DNA of 64,000 bases from Robbsia andropogonis. GTDB lineage: Bacteria > Pseudomonadota > Gammaproteobacteria > Burkholderiales > Burkholderiaceae. The notes beneath the pieces were generated by a model, which did no database searches, was not told the origin of the DNA, and saw only the letters and a list, made by a program, of their open reading frames with translations. This document shows, in pieces, positions 8,563-17,370 of the stretch (position 1 is the first letter of the stretch; every line of letters starts with the position of its first letter). Location of the stretch: assembly GCF_000970345.1 (NCBI RefSeq), contig NZ_LAQU01000002.1, positions 332,785 through 396,784 of the forward strand. The letters are read 5' to 3'. Position numbers and translations under genes: made by a program.

Positions 8563-10524
8563 TTACGCCGTCAAACGCACGGAGACGCTGGTGGCGGTAT
8601 AGGTCGGTGTCGCCTGGAAACCGTCCACGGTTACCGATGTGAAATGGTTCAACGCACTTCCGGGGCCCGTGATCAGTGTGATGGTGTCACCCACTTTTGG
8701 CATATAGCCATTGACAAAAGTAACGTGCAACGCGCCGCCCACTACCGTCAACTGACCGCCCACTTGCAATTGACCACCACCGCTGCCGTCGATATCAAGT
8801 TCCAGCGTTGTATCTTGGAGTTGCGTATATTTCCCAGGAACAAGTACGGGCGTTTGAGATGCCGTAATTTTTACACCGCCGCCGCCGACATATACGTCGC
8901 CCGACCCAAACGCATTGGCAGCACTGGCGCCGAGAATGCCCCCCGTGACTTCCGCGCCGCCGGAAAACGTGTTGTTGCCGGCGAGCGTAAGCGAGCCTGT
9001 ACCCGACAGCGTCAATTTGCCCGCTCCTGTAATATCATTTCGCCATGTATCGGCGGCGTTGAACCCTCCCGCGGTCGCGTCCATGGTCACCCCGACATCC
9101 CCATTGAAGGCACCGTAGCCATCCGCGGCCGCAAACATATTCAAACGTCCCCAGCCCTCGTCATCATCCATGACAGGGTAGCCGGACATGATCTCGGTTG
9201 TTTTCAAGACGACACGGCGCTGGTCCGCGCTTAGATAAGGAAAGCGTGTCTGCAAAAGGATTTCCGCGCCTTTGGGGACAATTGGTGCCCCATTCGTGGC
9301 GCCGATGGTCGCCAGGCCGTACGTCATCCTGCGTGCGGATACCGCTTTATTGGTCGCGTAATCGGCAAAGCGATCGTTGGCGGATGTTCCGGAGTGCGCG
9401 TACGCAGCGAAGGTTGTCGTTGTCGTATTCGTCAAACTCTCCAGGGTGGCATGCGCTTGTGCATACGCGGCCTGCTCGGCGGCACTATTGGTGGAGTCGT
9501 AAAGGTTCGCCGCGGCCGCCGCAAGGCCAAACATGCGCCCACCGATGACGTCAAGTGGCGAGTGCATCCCTGCAAAAATACGATTCTCACCGAGTTCCAG
9601 GCCTCGCGTGACCATTTCCTGGTAGCGTTCGGGAATGAGCCACGCCATCGTGATGGCATCACGCATCGCTTCTGCTTGGTGTCCGCTGAAAAACCCGCCG
9701 TCTGTCGCTGGTGTCGTACTCTCCGCCGGCACCAGGGTGGGTGCCACGATGACGCTGGAACTCCAACGGTAAGGCCGCGCGTATTTATAGAAACGTTTCG
9801 CTGGTTCGGTCGACGCGTTGTTCCCCATGGTATTGATCAAGTCCACCACCTTGCCGAAGCTCGCGTTCGTCGTGCTGCCCACACCGGTGTTATTGCCCGT
9901 ATCATTGTAGAGAACGGTGGTGGCATCCGCGGGAATCGACGTAATGCTCGTGACTTGCTGCGCCGCTTGCCGCCATGCACTGGTCAGTGGGCCCATGCCG
10001 TCGGTTACGCTGAAGCCTTTGCCGCGACGGTCATCGTAGTACGCCGCATCCGCCTCGGCCTGTGTGCGATTAGTTGTTTCATCTACTACGAATTGAATGC
10101 TCGCCGCCAACACGGTGCTGTTTACGATGGTTCCGCAGGGCGTGCCGGAGGAAGGCAAACCACTGCAAGTCGAAGCAACTACGGCAGGAAAGCTGCCGTT
10201 CGCCGCCGCCGTTACTCCGGCATCCACTATCTCCGTGGTAGGTGTCCACAAATCGAGAAACCGCTCGCCAATCCGAACCCCGGCGTTCGTCGAGAAGGTG
10301 GCATAGCGTGCATCCCCACGCTGGTTGGTCGCGATATTGTCAACAAACGCAGCTACCGCAGGTATCGCCGCGCTGTCCGTGAAACCCACGCCGGTCGGGG
10401 CGGCGGGGACACGCTGGGTAATCGTCCCGATGCTCCCGTCGCCACACGCACTGAGTAATCCGGCAATAAAAAAAGGCGATGCAAATGTCGTTAGTGCACC
10501 AAAAACATTGTTGCGAAGCAACAT
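8563..10524 (-). CDS. Secreted PAP2-type acid phosphatase lipoprotein with autotransporter-type repeats
   Basis: A 653-residue exported protein. The N-terminus ends in a lipobox LLSAC, predicting a lipoprotein. The central part carries phosphatase PAP2 signatures: FFSGHQAEAM (SGH motif) near residue 280, and RIFAGMHSPLDVIGGR (Rx5HxxxD) near 313, matching vanadium-haloperoxidase-like acid phosphatases. From about residue 500 it has the autotransporter-associated strand repeat pattern GTGSLTLAGNNTFSGGAEV. No C-terminal beta-barrel follows: the protein ends after a short beta-rich segment. It would hydrolyse phosphomonoesters or lipid phosphates outside the cytoplasm. The start has an AAGGGA ribosome binding site. 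It seems to be transcribed alone. Confidence 0.82.
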   Translation of the reverse strand: MLLRNNVFGALTTFASPFFIAGLLSACGDGSIGTITQRVPAAPTGVGFTDSAAIPAVAAFVDNIATNQRGDARYATFSTNAGVRIGERFLDLWTPTTEIVDAGVTAAANGSFPAVVASTCSGLPSSGTPCGTIVNSTVLAASIQFVVDETTNRTQAEADAAYYDDRRGKGFSVTDGMGPLTSAWRQAAQQVTSITSIPADATTVLYNDTGNNTGVGSTTNASFGKVVDLINTMGNNASTEPAKRFYKYARPYRWSSSVIVAPTLVPAESTTPATDGGFFSGHQAEAMRDAITMAWLIPERYQEMVTRGLELGENRIFAGMHSPLDVIGGRMFGLAAAAANLYDSTNSAAEQAAYAQAHATLESLTNTTTTTFAAYAHSGTSANDRFADYATNKAVSARRMTYGLATIGATNGAPIVPKGAEILLQTRFPYLSADQRRVVLKTTEIMSGYPVMDDDEGWGRLNMFAAADGYGAFNGDVGVTMDATAGGFNAADTWRNDITGAGKLTLSGTGSLTLAGNNTFSGGAEVTGGILGASAANAFGSGDVYVGGGGVKITASQTPVLVPGKYTQLQDTTLELDIDGSGGGQLQVGGQLTVVGGALHVTFVNGYMPKVGDTITLITGPGSALNHFTSVTVDGFQATPTYTATSVSVRLTA

Positions 10525-10928
10525 ACTGTATTTCCCTTGGGTAAATGAACGCTAAAAGAAGAAAGGGCGGGTTGAATTGATACGGATTACGTAACAATTT
10601 GTATATGGAGACGCTTTGCTCTTATAGAGCGCGTGCAGGCGGCTGATCCGACAACGGGGAAATAGGAAGAGGCAGGTATAGCCGCACCGTTTCAAACGGA
10701 TGGACGAAGTGTAGAGAAGACTAATTACACTTTTATTACAGTCTGCGTGGGTGCTGTGAATCAGTGCTTCATCTTTGCCAATCAAGCTTCTAAGCGGCAC
10801 GACAACCACGGTCGCTTAGAAATCAGGCATGCAAACCGATCTTGCCTTGCAATCAAGTTGCCTTTATCAAGATATGATTGCGCAGTCTGACGTTGCTGCG
10901 GCAGACGTGCATTCCATGTCATATCGTG
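10525..10928. other. Intergenic region, no gene seen
   Basis: About 400 bp between the start of the PAP2 gene and the 3' end of the cupin gene, both read on the minus strand. It should hold the promoter of the phosphatase gene. Small open frames here have no ribosome binding site or protein-like composition. Confidence 0.45.
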
Positions 10929-11270
10929 CTAATCGAGATCGATGCGATCCCCTCGGGTGGTTGGACTGGACGTGACGAGAAAATGTACGTCTTCGGCGCT
11001 TTCATTTCGGGCCTGGTGGCGTGCGCCCGGGGGAATTTCAATTCCAGACATGGCGGTGATGGTGTGAAGTTCACCTTCTAGTTCCATCAAGAGCTCGCCA
11101 ACGAGCACATAAAAAAACTGCCGCGCCCGCATATGGACATGTCTCTGCTCAGCGGTTCCGGCCGGCATCCTTTCCTGGATAACCATCATGTCCGGTGACG
11201 GTGAAAGTATCCATCCGTCGCAGCCTTCTCCCCAGCAATAATGGTCGGCATTATCAACGCTGCGCTTCAT
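10929..11270 (-). CDS. Cupin-domain protein
   Basis: A 113-residue single-domain cupin. The first cupin motif appears around AEQRHVHMRARQFFYVLVGE and the second around IEIPPGARHQARNES, giving the beta-barrel fold with a metal site (His, His, and a later His). Such small cupins are often enzymes or sensors acting on small carboxylates or sugars; the role is unknown. It lies 184 bp downstream of the epimerase gene on the same strand, so co-transcription is possible but not required. Confidence 0.82.
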   Translation of the reverse strand: MKRSVDNADHYCWGEGCDGWILSPSPDMMVIQERMPAGTAEQRHVHMRARQFFYVLVGELLMELEGELHTITAMSGIEIPPGARHQARNESAEDVHFLVTSSPTTRGDRIDLD

Positions 11271-11454
11271 CTATTGCTCCTATTGACATTGTCCTCTTGT
11301 CCGGTTTAGCGGCATTGCCGATGCCTGCGTCGCCCCTACCAAGATTCGATGCAAACGATTGTGCTGCATTTTCTCGAAGTGCTCGAAAAACAGGCTGCCA
11401 CCTCGCCTTCCTCGAGGCCCCGACCTGGATTCTGTCGGTGATCAACACAACAGC

Positions 11455-12183
11455 TCACGGTGCGCTTCTCCATTCTGAAGACCAGTGCAATTCACGCCTC
11501 CCCTTGCTGCCAAGCAGCGTGCCGTCCTCCTCTGCGATGTTATAAATGCCGGCGGCACCGTGCACGCATGCTAGCGCCGCCGCCTTTGCCGCGGCATCCA
11601 CGTGCAGCGGTGCCGGACCTGCCGGGGCGTCGAAACCTGTTCCAGGACCGTAGAGGCGGCCATAACGGAGCACGATGCCGGTGAAGGGTGCAGTCAAGAC
11701 CTGACGTTCCAGGCTTGCCACGCCGCGTGCTGAGATGCCGGCACGGCCATCCGCCTCCACGGCCAGCGGATCCTCTTCCCCGTGCGGTACCGGTCCTGCC
11801 GCGTAAGCGAAAGCGACGCTCTGTGCGACGAAGCGATCAACGCCGGCATGGACAGCCGCCGCGACAAGATTTCGCGTCCCTTCATCCCGGATTCTCGCAT
11901 TCCGGGTCGTGGCCTCGGCCATCCGTGCGGGATCGAGTCCTGGCGGTAGATCGGTTAATTGATGAATGACCACCTGCGGTTTGGCTGCAACCACGGCGGC
12001 AATAAGCGCTTGCGCGTCGAATACGTCGACGATTACCGCTTCCACGCCATCGCGCTCCAGGCCGACGCCTTTGTCCCGCGAGCGGGTCGTGCCGACAATG
12101 CGCCACCCTTCACTGATGAGCAGCGGCGCCAGCCTTTTGCCGATGACGCCACCTGCACCCGCAAGAAAAAGTGTTTTGCTCAT
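11455..12183 (-). CDS. NAD(P)-binding epimerase/dehydratase family protein
   Basis: A 242-residue extended SDR-like protein. The N-terminus MSKTLFLAGAGGVIGKRLAPLL has the GxxGxxG dinucleotide motif, followed by a catalytic-region FVAQSVAFAYAAGP and RYGRLYGPG. The C-terminus is short, NIAEEDGTLLGSKGRREL..., roughly 40-60 residues shorter than many relatives. The start at 12183 is chosen over an upstream codon because GGGAG lies just before it. It is divergent from a MarR gene with tandem operators in the shared promoter, so it is probably the main target of that regulator. The substrate is unknown. Confidence 0.85.
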   Translation of the reverse strand: MSKTLFLAGAGGVIGKRLAPLLISEGWRIVGTTRSRDKGVGLERDGVEAVIVDVFDAQALIAAVVAAKPQVVIHQLTDLPPGLDPARMAEATTRNARIRDEGTRNLVAAAVHAGVDRFVAQSVAFAYAAGPVPHGEEDPLAVEADGRAGISARGVASLERQVLTAPFTGIVLRYGRLYGPGTGFDAPAGPAPLHVDAAAKAAALACVHGAAGIYNIAEEDGTLLGSKGRRELHWSSEWRSAP

Positions 12184-12234
12184 TATGTGGTCTCCCGTGC
12201 AAATGCAATAGCGCAATATAAGCAAGTGACATAA

Positions 12235-12269
12235 TATCAGAGGACTGACAACATATCAGAGTGCTGATA
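12235..12269. promoter_or_regulatory. Tandem MarR-type operators in the divergent promoter
   Basis: A perfect inverted repeat, TATCAGAGTGCTGATA, lies at 12254-12269 (arms TATCAG/CTGATA). A near copy, TATCAGAGGACTGACA, starts 19 bp earlier at 12235. Both lie between the divergent epimerase and marR genes, and the second almost touches the first ATG of marR (12272). The arrangement suggests cooperative binding of two dimers and autoregulation. Confidence 0.6.
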
Positions 12270-12271
12270 AT

Positions 12272-12751
12272 ATGCGGAAACCGTCAAATATCATGGAAAT
12301 CCCCAAGCAAGGCGAGGGCAAACGCGGTGAGGACGGGTATCTTGGATATCTTCTCCGTCAGGCCGCGGGTGCTTATCGGAACCGTATGGATCGCGGATTG
12401 GTGGATCTCGATATTACCCCGCCGCAATTCGCTGTCATGACGATGGTGAACAGTTACCCCGGTATCTCTAATGCCGATATAGCGAGGCTTGCGTTGCTCA
12501 CGCCGCAGACGGTTAGCGTGATCGTCATGAATTTGGAACGTGGCGGGATTGTTCGGCGGCTACCGCATGATGTCCATGGCCGCATCCTGCAAATCGAACT
12601 CAGCAAGCGCGGCAAGGCCCTTTTGCAGCGATGCCGTGAACGCGTGCTGGCCTTGGAGCACCAACTTTCCGATAGCATCTCGACAGCGGAGTTGGCCGTG
12701 GTTCGCAAATGGCTCGTGGCCGTTGCGCGCGCCGATGCTCAAAATTTGTAG
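12272..12751 (+). CDS. MarR-family transcriptional regulator
   Basis: A 159-residue (or 152 from ATG 12293) winged-helix regulator. It shows GYLLRQAAGAYRNRMDRGL, the dimerisation helix, then ITPPQFAVMTMVNSYPGISNAD, recognition helix LALLTPQTVSVIVMNLE and wing RRLPHDVHGRILQIELSKRG. It is divergent from an epimerase-like gene and its 3' end overlaps the 3' end of the siderophore receptor gene by 13 bp. The operator at 12254-12269 abuts ATG 12272, and no ribosome binding site precedes that codon, so translation may begin at 12293. The ligand is unknown. Confidence 0.9.
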   Translation: MRKPSNIMEIPKQGEGKRGEDGYLGYLLRQAAGAYRNRMDRGLVDLDITPPQFAVMTMVNSYPGISNADIARLALLTPQTVSVIVMNLERGGIVRRLPHDVHGRILQIELSKRGKALLQRCRERVLALEHQLSDSISTAELAVVRKWLVAVARADAQNL

Positions 12752-15045
12752 GACACGGTCACCTGTGCGGACAAGGGTGGGCTCGGCATGAGTGTGTAGT
12801 TGAAGGTTGCGGCCGAGCCTCCGGTGTAGTACTTGCGATTGAACACATTGAAGATGTTCAACTGCGTCTTCCATCGACCGTGCTGGTAGGATGCCATGGC
12901 GTCGGTGCGTACATAACCGGCAAGCTTGAAGGAATTCGGCAAGGTGGCCTCTCGCGAGCCTACGTAGTAAAGCCCGGCCCCAACCTGCATTCCCGGAATC
13001 GATTGCAGTCGGTAGGTCGTCCATACACTTGCGCTGTGTCGTGGGACATTGCTCAAGGTATCGCCCACGGGATACGTCGTATCGCTCATGACCTTGGCGA
13101 CCGTGTACGCATACGTGACGATGGTTTTCCACCGAGGGGAGAGGTTGCCTGCTATGTCCAGTTCCACGCCCTGGCTTCGTTGCTTGCCCGTCAGTACTTG
13201 CAGCAACGGGTTGTCCGGGTCGGTGGTCAGGATGTGGTTGCGGTCCAGGTTGAACACCGCCAGGCTGGCATTGAGTCGGTCCTTGATCAGATCGTGTTTG
13301 ACGCCTACCTCGAATTGCTCCGCGACTTCGGCATCGTAGGTAACGTTACTGCCGCTGTGACCGACGTTCGGCGAATAACTGCGGCTCCAGTCCGTGAAGA
13401 AGGATGTCCTGTCGGTGGGTTGCCAGACCAGGCCGATACGCGGCGAGAAAGCTGTTTGTTGACCATTGCCGGTGACTTCACCGCTTTCGATTGCGCGGTT
13501 GACGAACCGGTCCGCTCGCAATCCAACGAAGACCTTTATCTGATGCGTCAGCGTGATAAAGTCCTGCAGATACGCGCCATAATCCTTGCCTTGCCCCTGG
13601 TGGGATGACAAGGGATCGCTGGAAGTTAGTCCCGACACGTAACCAGGGTTGAAGAGGTCGAGTGTCATGGTGTACACCTTCGACCCATTGCTCCCTACTT
13701 CCTGATAGCCGTAATCGATCCCCGCAAGTACGGCATGCTTCACATTGCCGGTGAAAACATTGCCCACCAATTCCGCCCGCGCCGAGTACTGGCGCGATAC
13801 CTCGTCGGCCCCGCTATAGACGGAGTATTCGAGCAAATTGTCCGTGGCGGTCGTGCTGTTGGGAAAGCTCTGCGTCGAGCGCTGATGTGCCTCTGTGAAC
13901 TGCCCGGCTAACCGCAATTTCCAATTCGCTGAAAGGGCATGCTCGAATAGCAACGTTTCCGATTGGGTGTCGTTCTTGCCGTAGTCGCCTGCAACGCCCG
14001 GGTACACGCCATTGAGAAGCCCGTAGTATCGTGTCCGGGAAAGGGCCTGATAGTTGGCGACCGCTGGAACGCCGAAGTCGAAACCATCCCGGCGCAAGTG
14101 GTTGAACTCGGTCAAAAGCGTCAACGTCGTGCCGTGATGGTTATCCCACGTGATTGCTGGCGCGATGGACCAGGAGTGATACGCCGCGTTGTCGCGGAAC
14201 GTCCCGTTGTTCTCGACCGCGGCATTGAGTCGAATGCTCAGGTTGTCGTTCAGCACGCGGTTCATGTCCATGGTCGTGCGCACCAGGCCATCGGTTCCCG
14301 CGGTCACGGCGACTTCGCCGAAGTTCTCCTGTCCAGGATGCTTGGATACGGTGTTGATGTAGCCACCGACTGCCCCGATGCCGCCGTATAGCGCACCAGC
14401 GGGACCTTTGAATACCTCGACACTTTCGATGTTCTGCACGTCGCGGAAAGCGTAATAGCCATAGTTGCGGAAGCCGTCGCGCAAACCATTGCTCTCACTG
14501 AATCCGCGAATGTTGAAGAAGGTCGCTTCGTTACCGCCATAGTTAGCCTCGGCATGTACGCCACTTACGTTATCGACCAGTTGGTCTGTACGGGTCACGC
14601 CGCGGTCTTGCAAGACTGCGGCCGGCACGACCTGGATGGACGCCGGATAGTCCTTGAGAGGCGCATCGTTCCTGGTGACGCTGCTCGCGGCGGTGGCCGC
14701 ATAGCTGGAGCCGGGCTGACCGATGACTGTAACGGCAGGCAGGGTGTCGTCCGCGGTGACCTGATCGTGCGAGACAACGGCCTTATCACGTTCTTTCGGC
14801 GTAGCTCTGCCGCCTTTCGAAGTGGATGCCGGGGCGGATGAATGGGTCGTCTCGGCTTGGTCGATTCCAGGTGCGTCCGGTTTGTCATCGGCGGCGGCTG
14901 CTGCACGCGCATATTGCGTCGTGGCGATCGACAGGATTGCCACCGCGAGGGCTGTACGACGACGCCCGGTGCGGTGCGCGTCCGAGTTGTACGTTTCACG
15001 CAAGCGAGGGCGGCTCCCACACAGGCGAGATAGATGTTCTTTCAT
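12739..15045 (-). CDS. TonB-dependent siderophore receptor
   Basis: A 768-residue outer-membrane receptor of the FhuA/FoxA-like siderophore class. After a signal region (TALAVAILSIATTQYARA) there is a plug with DYPASIQVVPAAVLQDRG, VSGVHAEANYGGNEATFFNIRG and VEVFKGPAGALYGG, followed by a 22-strand barrel ending in the aromatic terminus VTVSYKF. It imports a ferric siderophore with TonB energy. The start at 15045 is chosen as it gives the normal leader; an upstream codon at 15087 adds 14 residues. A DUF2946-like membrane protein lies just upstream on the same strand. No biosynthesis genes are nearby, so it may use foreign siderophores. Confidence 0.9.
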   Translation of the reverse strand: MKEHLSRLCGSRPRLRETYNSDAHRTGRRRTALAVAILSIATTQYARAAAAADDKPDAPGIDQAETTHSSAPASTSKGGRATPKERDKAVVSHDQVTADDTLPAVTVIGQPGSSYAATAASSVTRNDAPLKDYPASIQVVPAAVLQDRGVTRTDQLVDNVSGVHAEANYGGNEATFFNIRGFSESNGLRDGFRNYGYYAFRDVQNIESVEVFKGPAGALYGGIGAVGGYINTVSKHPGQENFGEVAVTAGTDGLVRTTMDMNRVLNDNLSIRLNAAVENNGTFRDNAAYHSWSIAPAITWDNHHGTTLTLLTEFNHLRRDGFDFGVPAVANYQALSRTRYYGLLNGVYPGVAGDYGKNDTQSETLLFEHALSANWKLRLAGQFTEAHQRSTQSFPNSTTATDNLLEYSVYSGADEVSRQYSARAELVGNVFTGNVKHAVLAGIDYGYQEVGSNGSKVYTMTLDLFNPGYVSGLTSSDPLSSHQGQGKDYGAYLQDFITLTHQIKVFVGLRADRFVNRAIESGEVTGNGQQTAFSPRIGLVWQPTDRTSFFTDWSRSYSPNVGHSGSNVTYDAEVAEQFEVGVKHDLIKDRLNASLAVFNLDRNHILTTDPDNPLLQVLTGKQRSQGVELDIAGNLSPRWKTIVTYAYTVAKVMSDTTYPVGDTLSNVPRHSASVWTTYRLQSIPGMQVGAGLYYVGSREATLPNSFKLAGYVRTDAMASYQHGRWKTQLNIFNVFNRKYYTGGSAATFNYTLMPSPPLSAQVTVSYKF

Positions 15046-15197
15046 GACGACGTCAGTCAGAATCGCACTGATTCCAGGCGGCGACAACGCACCTCCCGCT
15101 CATCGGCGAAATTGTTTTTTTGGAAAAGCTGAAAAGTGACAAGCGTGGATGTCGCGGCTATCGCCGAGGCGAAATGCTCTGGCGAAGGCAGCGTCAT

Positions 15198-15779
15198 TCA
15201 GTGGGTGGGAGCGAGGGGCGGTGCGCGGGTGCGGGCAAGACGGTACGGCGTGGCGTTCGCGACAAGGACGCTGCGACATTGCCGGAAGGACCTCAGACAT
15301 GCGGTTGGAACGGAGATGAGCAGGAATATGATCAGCGAGACCACCGCAGCGAACAACACGGCGCTGAAGGAACATATCGTGTCGCCGCCATGTGCCGACC
15401 CGTCCATGTCCTTGGAGCCCTGATCACCGTTCGTGACCTGATCTGCGGCATTCAGGCCTGATGCCGAGGTGCCCGATGGTATGGCGGAAGGCATCGACGT
15501 GCCATCCATCGGCATTTCCTCCATCATCCTGAGTGGGGTCTGCGCAGGCGCGACAGCAGAGGGACGGTTCGCCATCGACATGTTCGAAGCGGTCGTGTCG
15601 GAAAACATCGGACCACGGCCGGAACAGATGACGAGCGCAAAATTTTCGCCAGGTGCGTGTGTGTCGAACATCACGACGTTCGAAAGCAGCCCCCGAATCA
15701 GCAGGATTGCCAGGGCCATCCAGCGCAGCATTGGCGATGCCGACCGGCGACCACGGAAATATGAGAAAGGGTTATGCAT
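15198..15779 (-). CDS. DUF2946-like small membrane protein
   Basis: A 193-residue protein with an N-terminal hydrophobic segment (MLRWMALAILLIRGLLSNVVMF), a short motif ALVICSGRGPMF, a low-complexity Met/Ser/Pro/Gly linker with HGGDTICSFSAVLFAA, and a second hydrophobic helix. This layout, with two Cys-containing motifs flanking a Met/His-rich linker, is typical of DUF2946 proteins found beside TonB-dependent receptors and copper genes. Function is not established. The gene is 150 bp upstream of the siderophore receptor and likely co-transcribed. Family assignment is tentative. Confidence 0.55.
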   Translation of the reverse strand: MHNPFSYFRGRRSASPMLRWMALAILLIRGLLSNVVMFDTHAPGENFALVICSGRGPMFSDTTASNMSMANRPSAVAPAQTPLRMMEEMPMDGTSMPSAIPSGTSASGLNAADQVTNGDQGSKDMDGSAHGGDTICSFSAVLFAAVVSLIIFLLISVPTACLRSFRQCRSVLVANATPYRLARTRAPPLAPTH

Positions 15780-15938
15780 GGCGCGAACATCATACCATTA
15801 CCCCTATTACCGTAGGCTGAAAGTAAGGATCAGGTCGAACTTTCTCCCACGGTAATTTTTTGCTAGATTTTCGCCACGATGCATCTCCATGAGATGTCAT
15901 TGCCCAAGATGTGACTTATTATTACCGGCACTCAACCG

Positions 15939-15954
15939 AGCTGACATGTCAGCT
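15939..15954. promoter_or_regulatory. Perfect 16-bp palindrome before the lipoprotein gene
   Basis: AGCTGACATGTCAGCT at 15939-15954 is perfectly self-complementary and lies 35 bp upstream of the start at 15989. Its position fits a repressor site overlapping the transcription start. The binding protein is unknown. Confidence 0.4.
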
Positions 15955-15988
15955 TATTATTGCTATTTATCTCAGGACCCTGGTAAGC

Positions 15989-16378
15989 ATGAAGCGTTCG
16001 ATATGGATAACACCGCTCCTCACTTGCGGCGCGACGGTCGCGCTCTTCGGTTGTAACGGCGGCACGTTCGAGGAATTGCAAAAGGCGCCGGTGTCCTTCC
16101 AGCAAAGCACGGCGAAGCCTCGCTCGCAGGTAGCGGATTGCGTGGTGGCGTCGCTCTCGCGGTTCGGCAGCGATTTGGGAAACTTCCCGGATATCGAGCA
16201 GGGCCTCACGCGGCTGACTCTGGGAGGCAATGATGGCTATGCCTATCGTAACTATTACCAGATCGATATCACGGATCAGGCGCGCGGTGCGCGGATAGCC
16301 GTTCGCCATTCCAAGGCCAAGGACGGCCAATTGTCTGAAACGGACCTGCACGACATCGTCATCGGTTGCGCGAAGTAA
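15989..16378 (+). CDS. Small predicted lipoprotein of unknown function
   Basis: A 129-residue protein with an N-terminal signal ending in ATVALFGC, a lipobox, so probably a lipoprotein anchored in the inner or outer membrane. The mature part has two further cysteines (VADCVVASLS, VIGCAK) that may pair. No known domain was recognised. The start at 15989 gives the signal peptide at the very N-terminus; upstream in-frame codons would place the lipobox far inside. It stands alone, divergent from the DUF2946-like gene, with a perfect palindrome in the promoter region and a hairpin (16428-16444) just after it. Confidence 0.72.
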   Translation: MKRSIWITPLLTCGATVALFGCNGGTFEELQKAPVSFQQSTAKPRSQVADCVVASLSRFGSDLGNFPDIEQGLTRLTLGGNDGYAYRNYYQIDITDQARGARIAVRHSKAKDGQLSETDLHDIVIGCAK

Positions 16379-16427
16379 CGCGTCTGACCACCTCTACGCC
16401 ATACCGCTCTTCCCGCAGCCGCGATCC

Positions 16428-16444
16428 ACCGCCATGACGGCGGT
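16428..16444 (+). terminator. Hairpin after the lipoprotein gene
   Basis: ACCGCC (16428-16433) pairs with GGCGGT (16439-16444) around a five-base loop, 50 bp past the stop codon. Only a short T-containing tail follows, so it is a weak intrinsic terminator candidate. Confidence 0.35.
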
Positions 16445-16876
16445 TCCTTGATCGATTTCTACATGCTGTGTGTTTCCTCTTTGCGCTCACTTTTGTCCGT
16501 ACGCCTTCACGTCGCGGCGAGGCCCGCCGCGACCGCGTGATAGCGGCCGTTATATCGCGGGATGACACTATCTAGTGTCCTTGCGCGGCGACTGGGCAGC
16601 CGCTTTAACCACCTTCGGCAAGCATCAGCGTTCTCGCCGCCGGCAGACGCCGTCGGCGCGATAGTGATTTCTATCGGGATATGCAAACTTTCCGGTCTGA
16701 GCACCTCGTGTTAAAAATGAAAGAGTCGTTTTCTCCATATGAAAAAATGCTCGGAATATCCACGTCCGACCTGCTCAAAAAATTAACGGTAGTATTAGAG
16801 AGCAGCCATCAAAACATACGATCGTCCAACATCACCGCTTGAACATAAAGGCTTTTGGAAATCCCGTATGCGCGGC

Positions 16877-16916
16877 ATGAGGCGGCAGAAGCCGCCTCAT
16901 GAAAATGGTTTTCATG
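16877..16916 (+). other. Two contiguous perfect hairpins
   Basis: ATGAGGCGGC (16877-16886) pairs perfectly with GCCGCCTCAT (16891-16900) around AGAA. CATGAAAA (16898-16905) pairs with TTTTCATG (16909-16916) around TGG, sharing three bases with the first stem. The pair is mutually exclusive at the shared bases. This could be the end of a small RNA, a terminator, or a leader switch before the operon at 17122. Confidence 0.45.
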
Positions 16917-17121
16917 AAAAAGGCATTACACACGACGGCAATCAACCGCAAGCCCATCACGTTTCGTCGGTAACGAATTACGATTATTTTGGAGGGCGGT
17001 ATTAATTGCCGTATCTCAATAAGAAAAATTGAGAAAAATGTACGTGAGCGACGTGGTGGTTTCGGTATTGTCGGCGTGTAACTTTCCGCCAATTTTGTAA
17101 ATCTTATTCGGGGAAATTATC

Positions 17122-17370
17122 TTGGTGGAAAATACGCTACGCGGCATTTTGTTGGAAGTCGGTAATTTGAGCGTGCCAGTGACAGCGATCGGGTCTTCGG
17201 ATGACCTGTTTGCCGTGGGATTGACGTCGTTCGCGACGGTCGGGGTAATGCTGGCGATTGAATCGGCATTCGACGTGGAATTCCCTGATAGCCTGCTCGT
17301 GCGCTCAACGTTCACTAGCATCGACGCACTGGCCTCGGTCGTTCTCGGCCTGAAGAGCACTGCAACGTGA
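17122..17370 (+). CDS. Acyl/aminoacyl carrier protein
   Basis: An 82-residue helical protein of the phosphopantetheine-binding carrier family. The attachment serine sits in DDLFAVGLTSFATV (Ser 36 counting from TTG 17122), matching the DSL-like motif of carrier proteins as GLTS. It starts at TTG 17122 or the adjacent GTG 17125; GGGGA at 17110-17114 fits either. It overlaps the next gene by four bases, so the two are translationally coupled. The neighbouring ligase suggests that it carries an activated amino acid as a thioester rather than a fatty acid. A 4'-phosphopantetheinyl transferase is needed but not in the window. Confidence 0.85.
   Translation: MVENTLRGILLEVGNLSVPVTAIGSSDDLFAVGLTSFATVGVMLAIESAFDVEFPDSLLVRSTFTSIDALASVVLGLKSTAT

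Larger units (their letters stand above)
16379..17121. other. 740-bp structured intergenic region upstream of the aminoacyl-carrier operon
   Basis: No gene was seen. The left half is GC-rich with hairpins: GTCGCGGCG/CGCCGCGAC at 16511-16533 (9-bp stem) and others. The right half is AT-rich and should hold the promoter for the operon starting at 17122. Two contiguous hairpins at 16877-16916 are listed separately. A 20-codon open frame at 17038-17100 could be a leader peptide, but has no ribosome binding site. Confidence 0.5.

Noticed and set aside
9394..10458. Plus-strand open frame of 354 codons
   Set aside because: It lies opposite the PAP2 phosphatase gene, whose motifs are clear, and has Arg-rich, unnatural composition.
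11254..11448. Small minus-strand frame between cupin and epimerase genes
   Set aside because: No start signal and no family similarity; it overlaps the start of the cupin gene.
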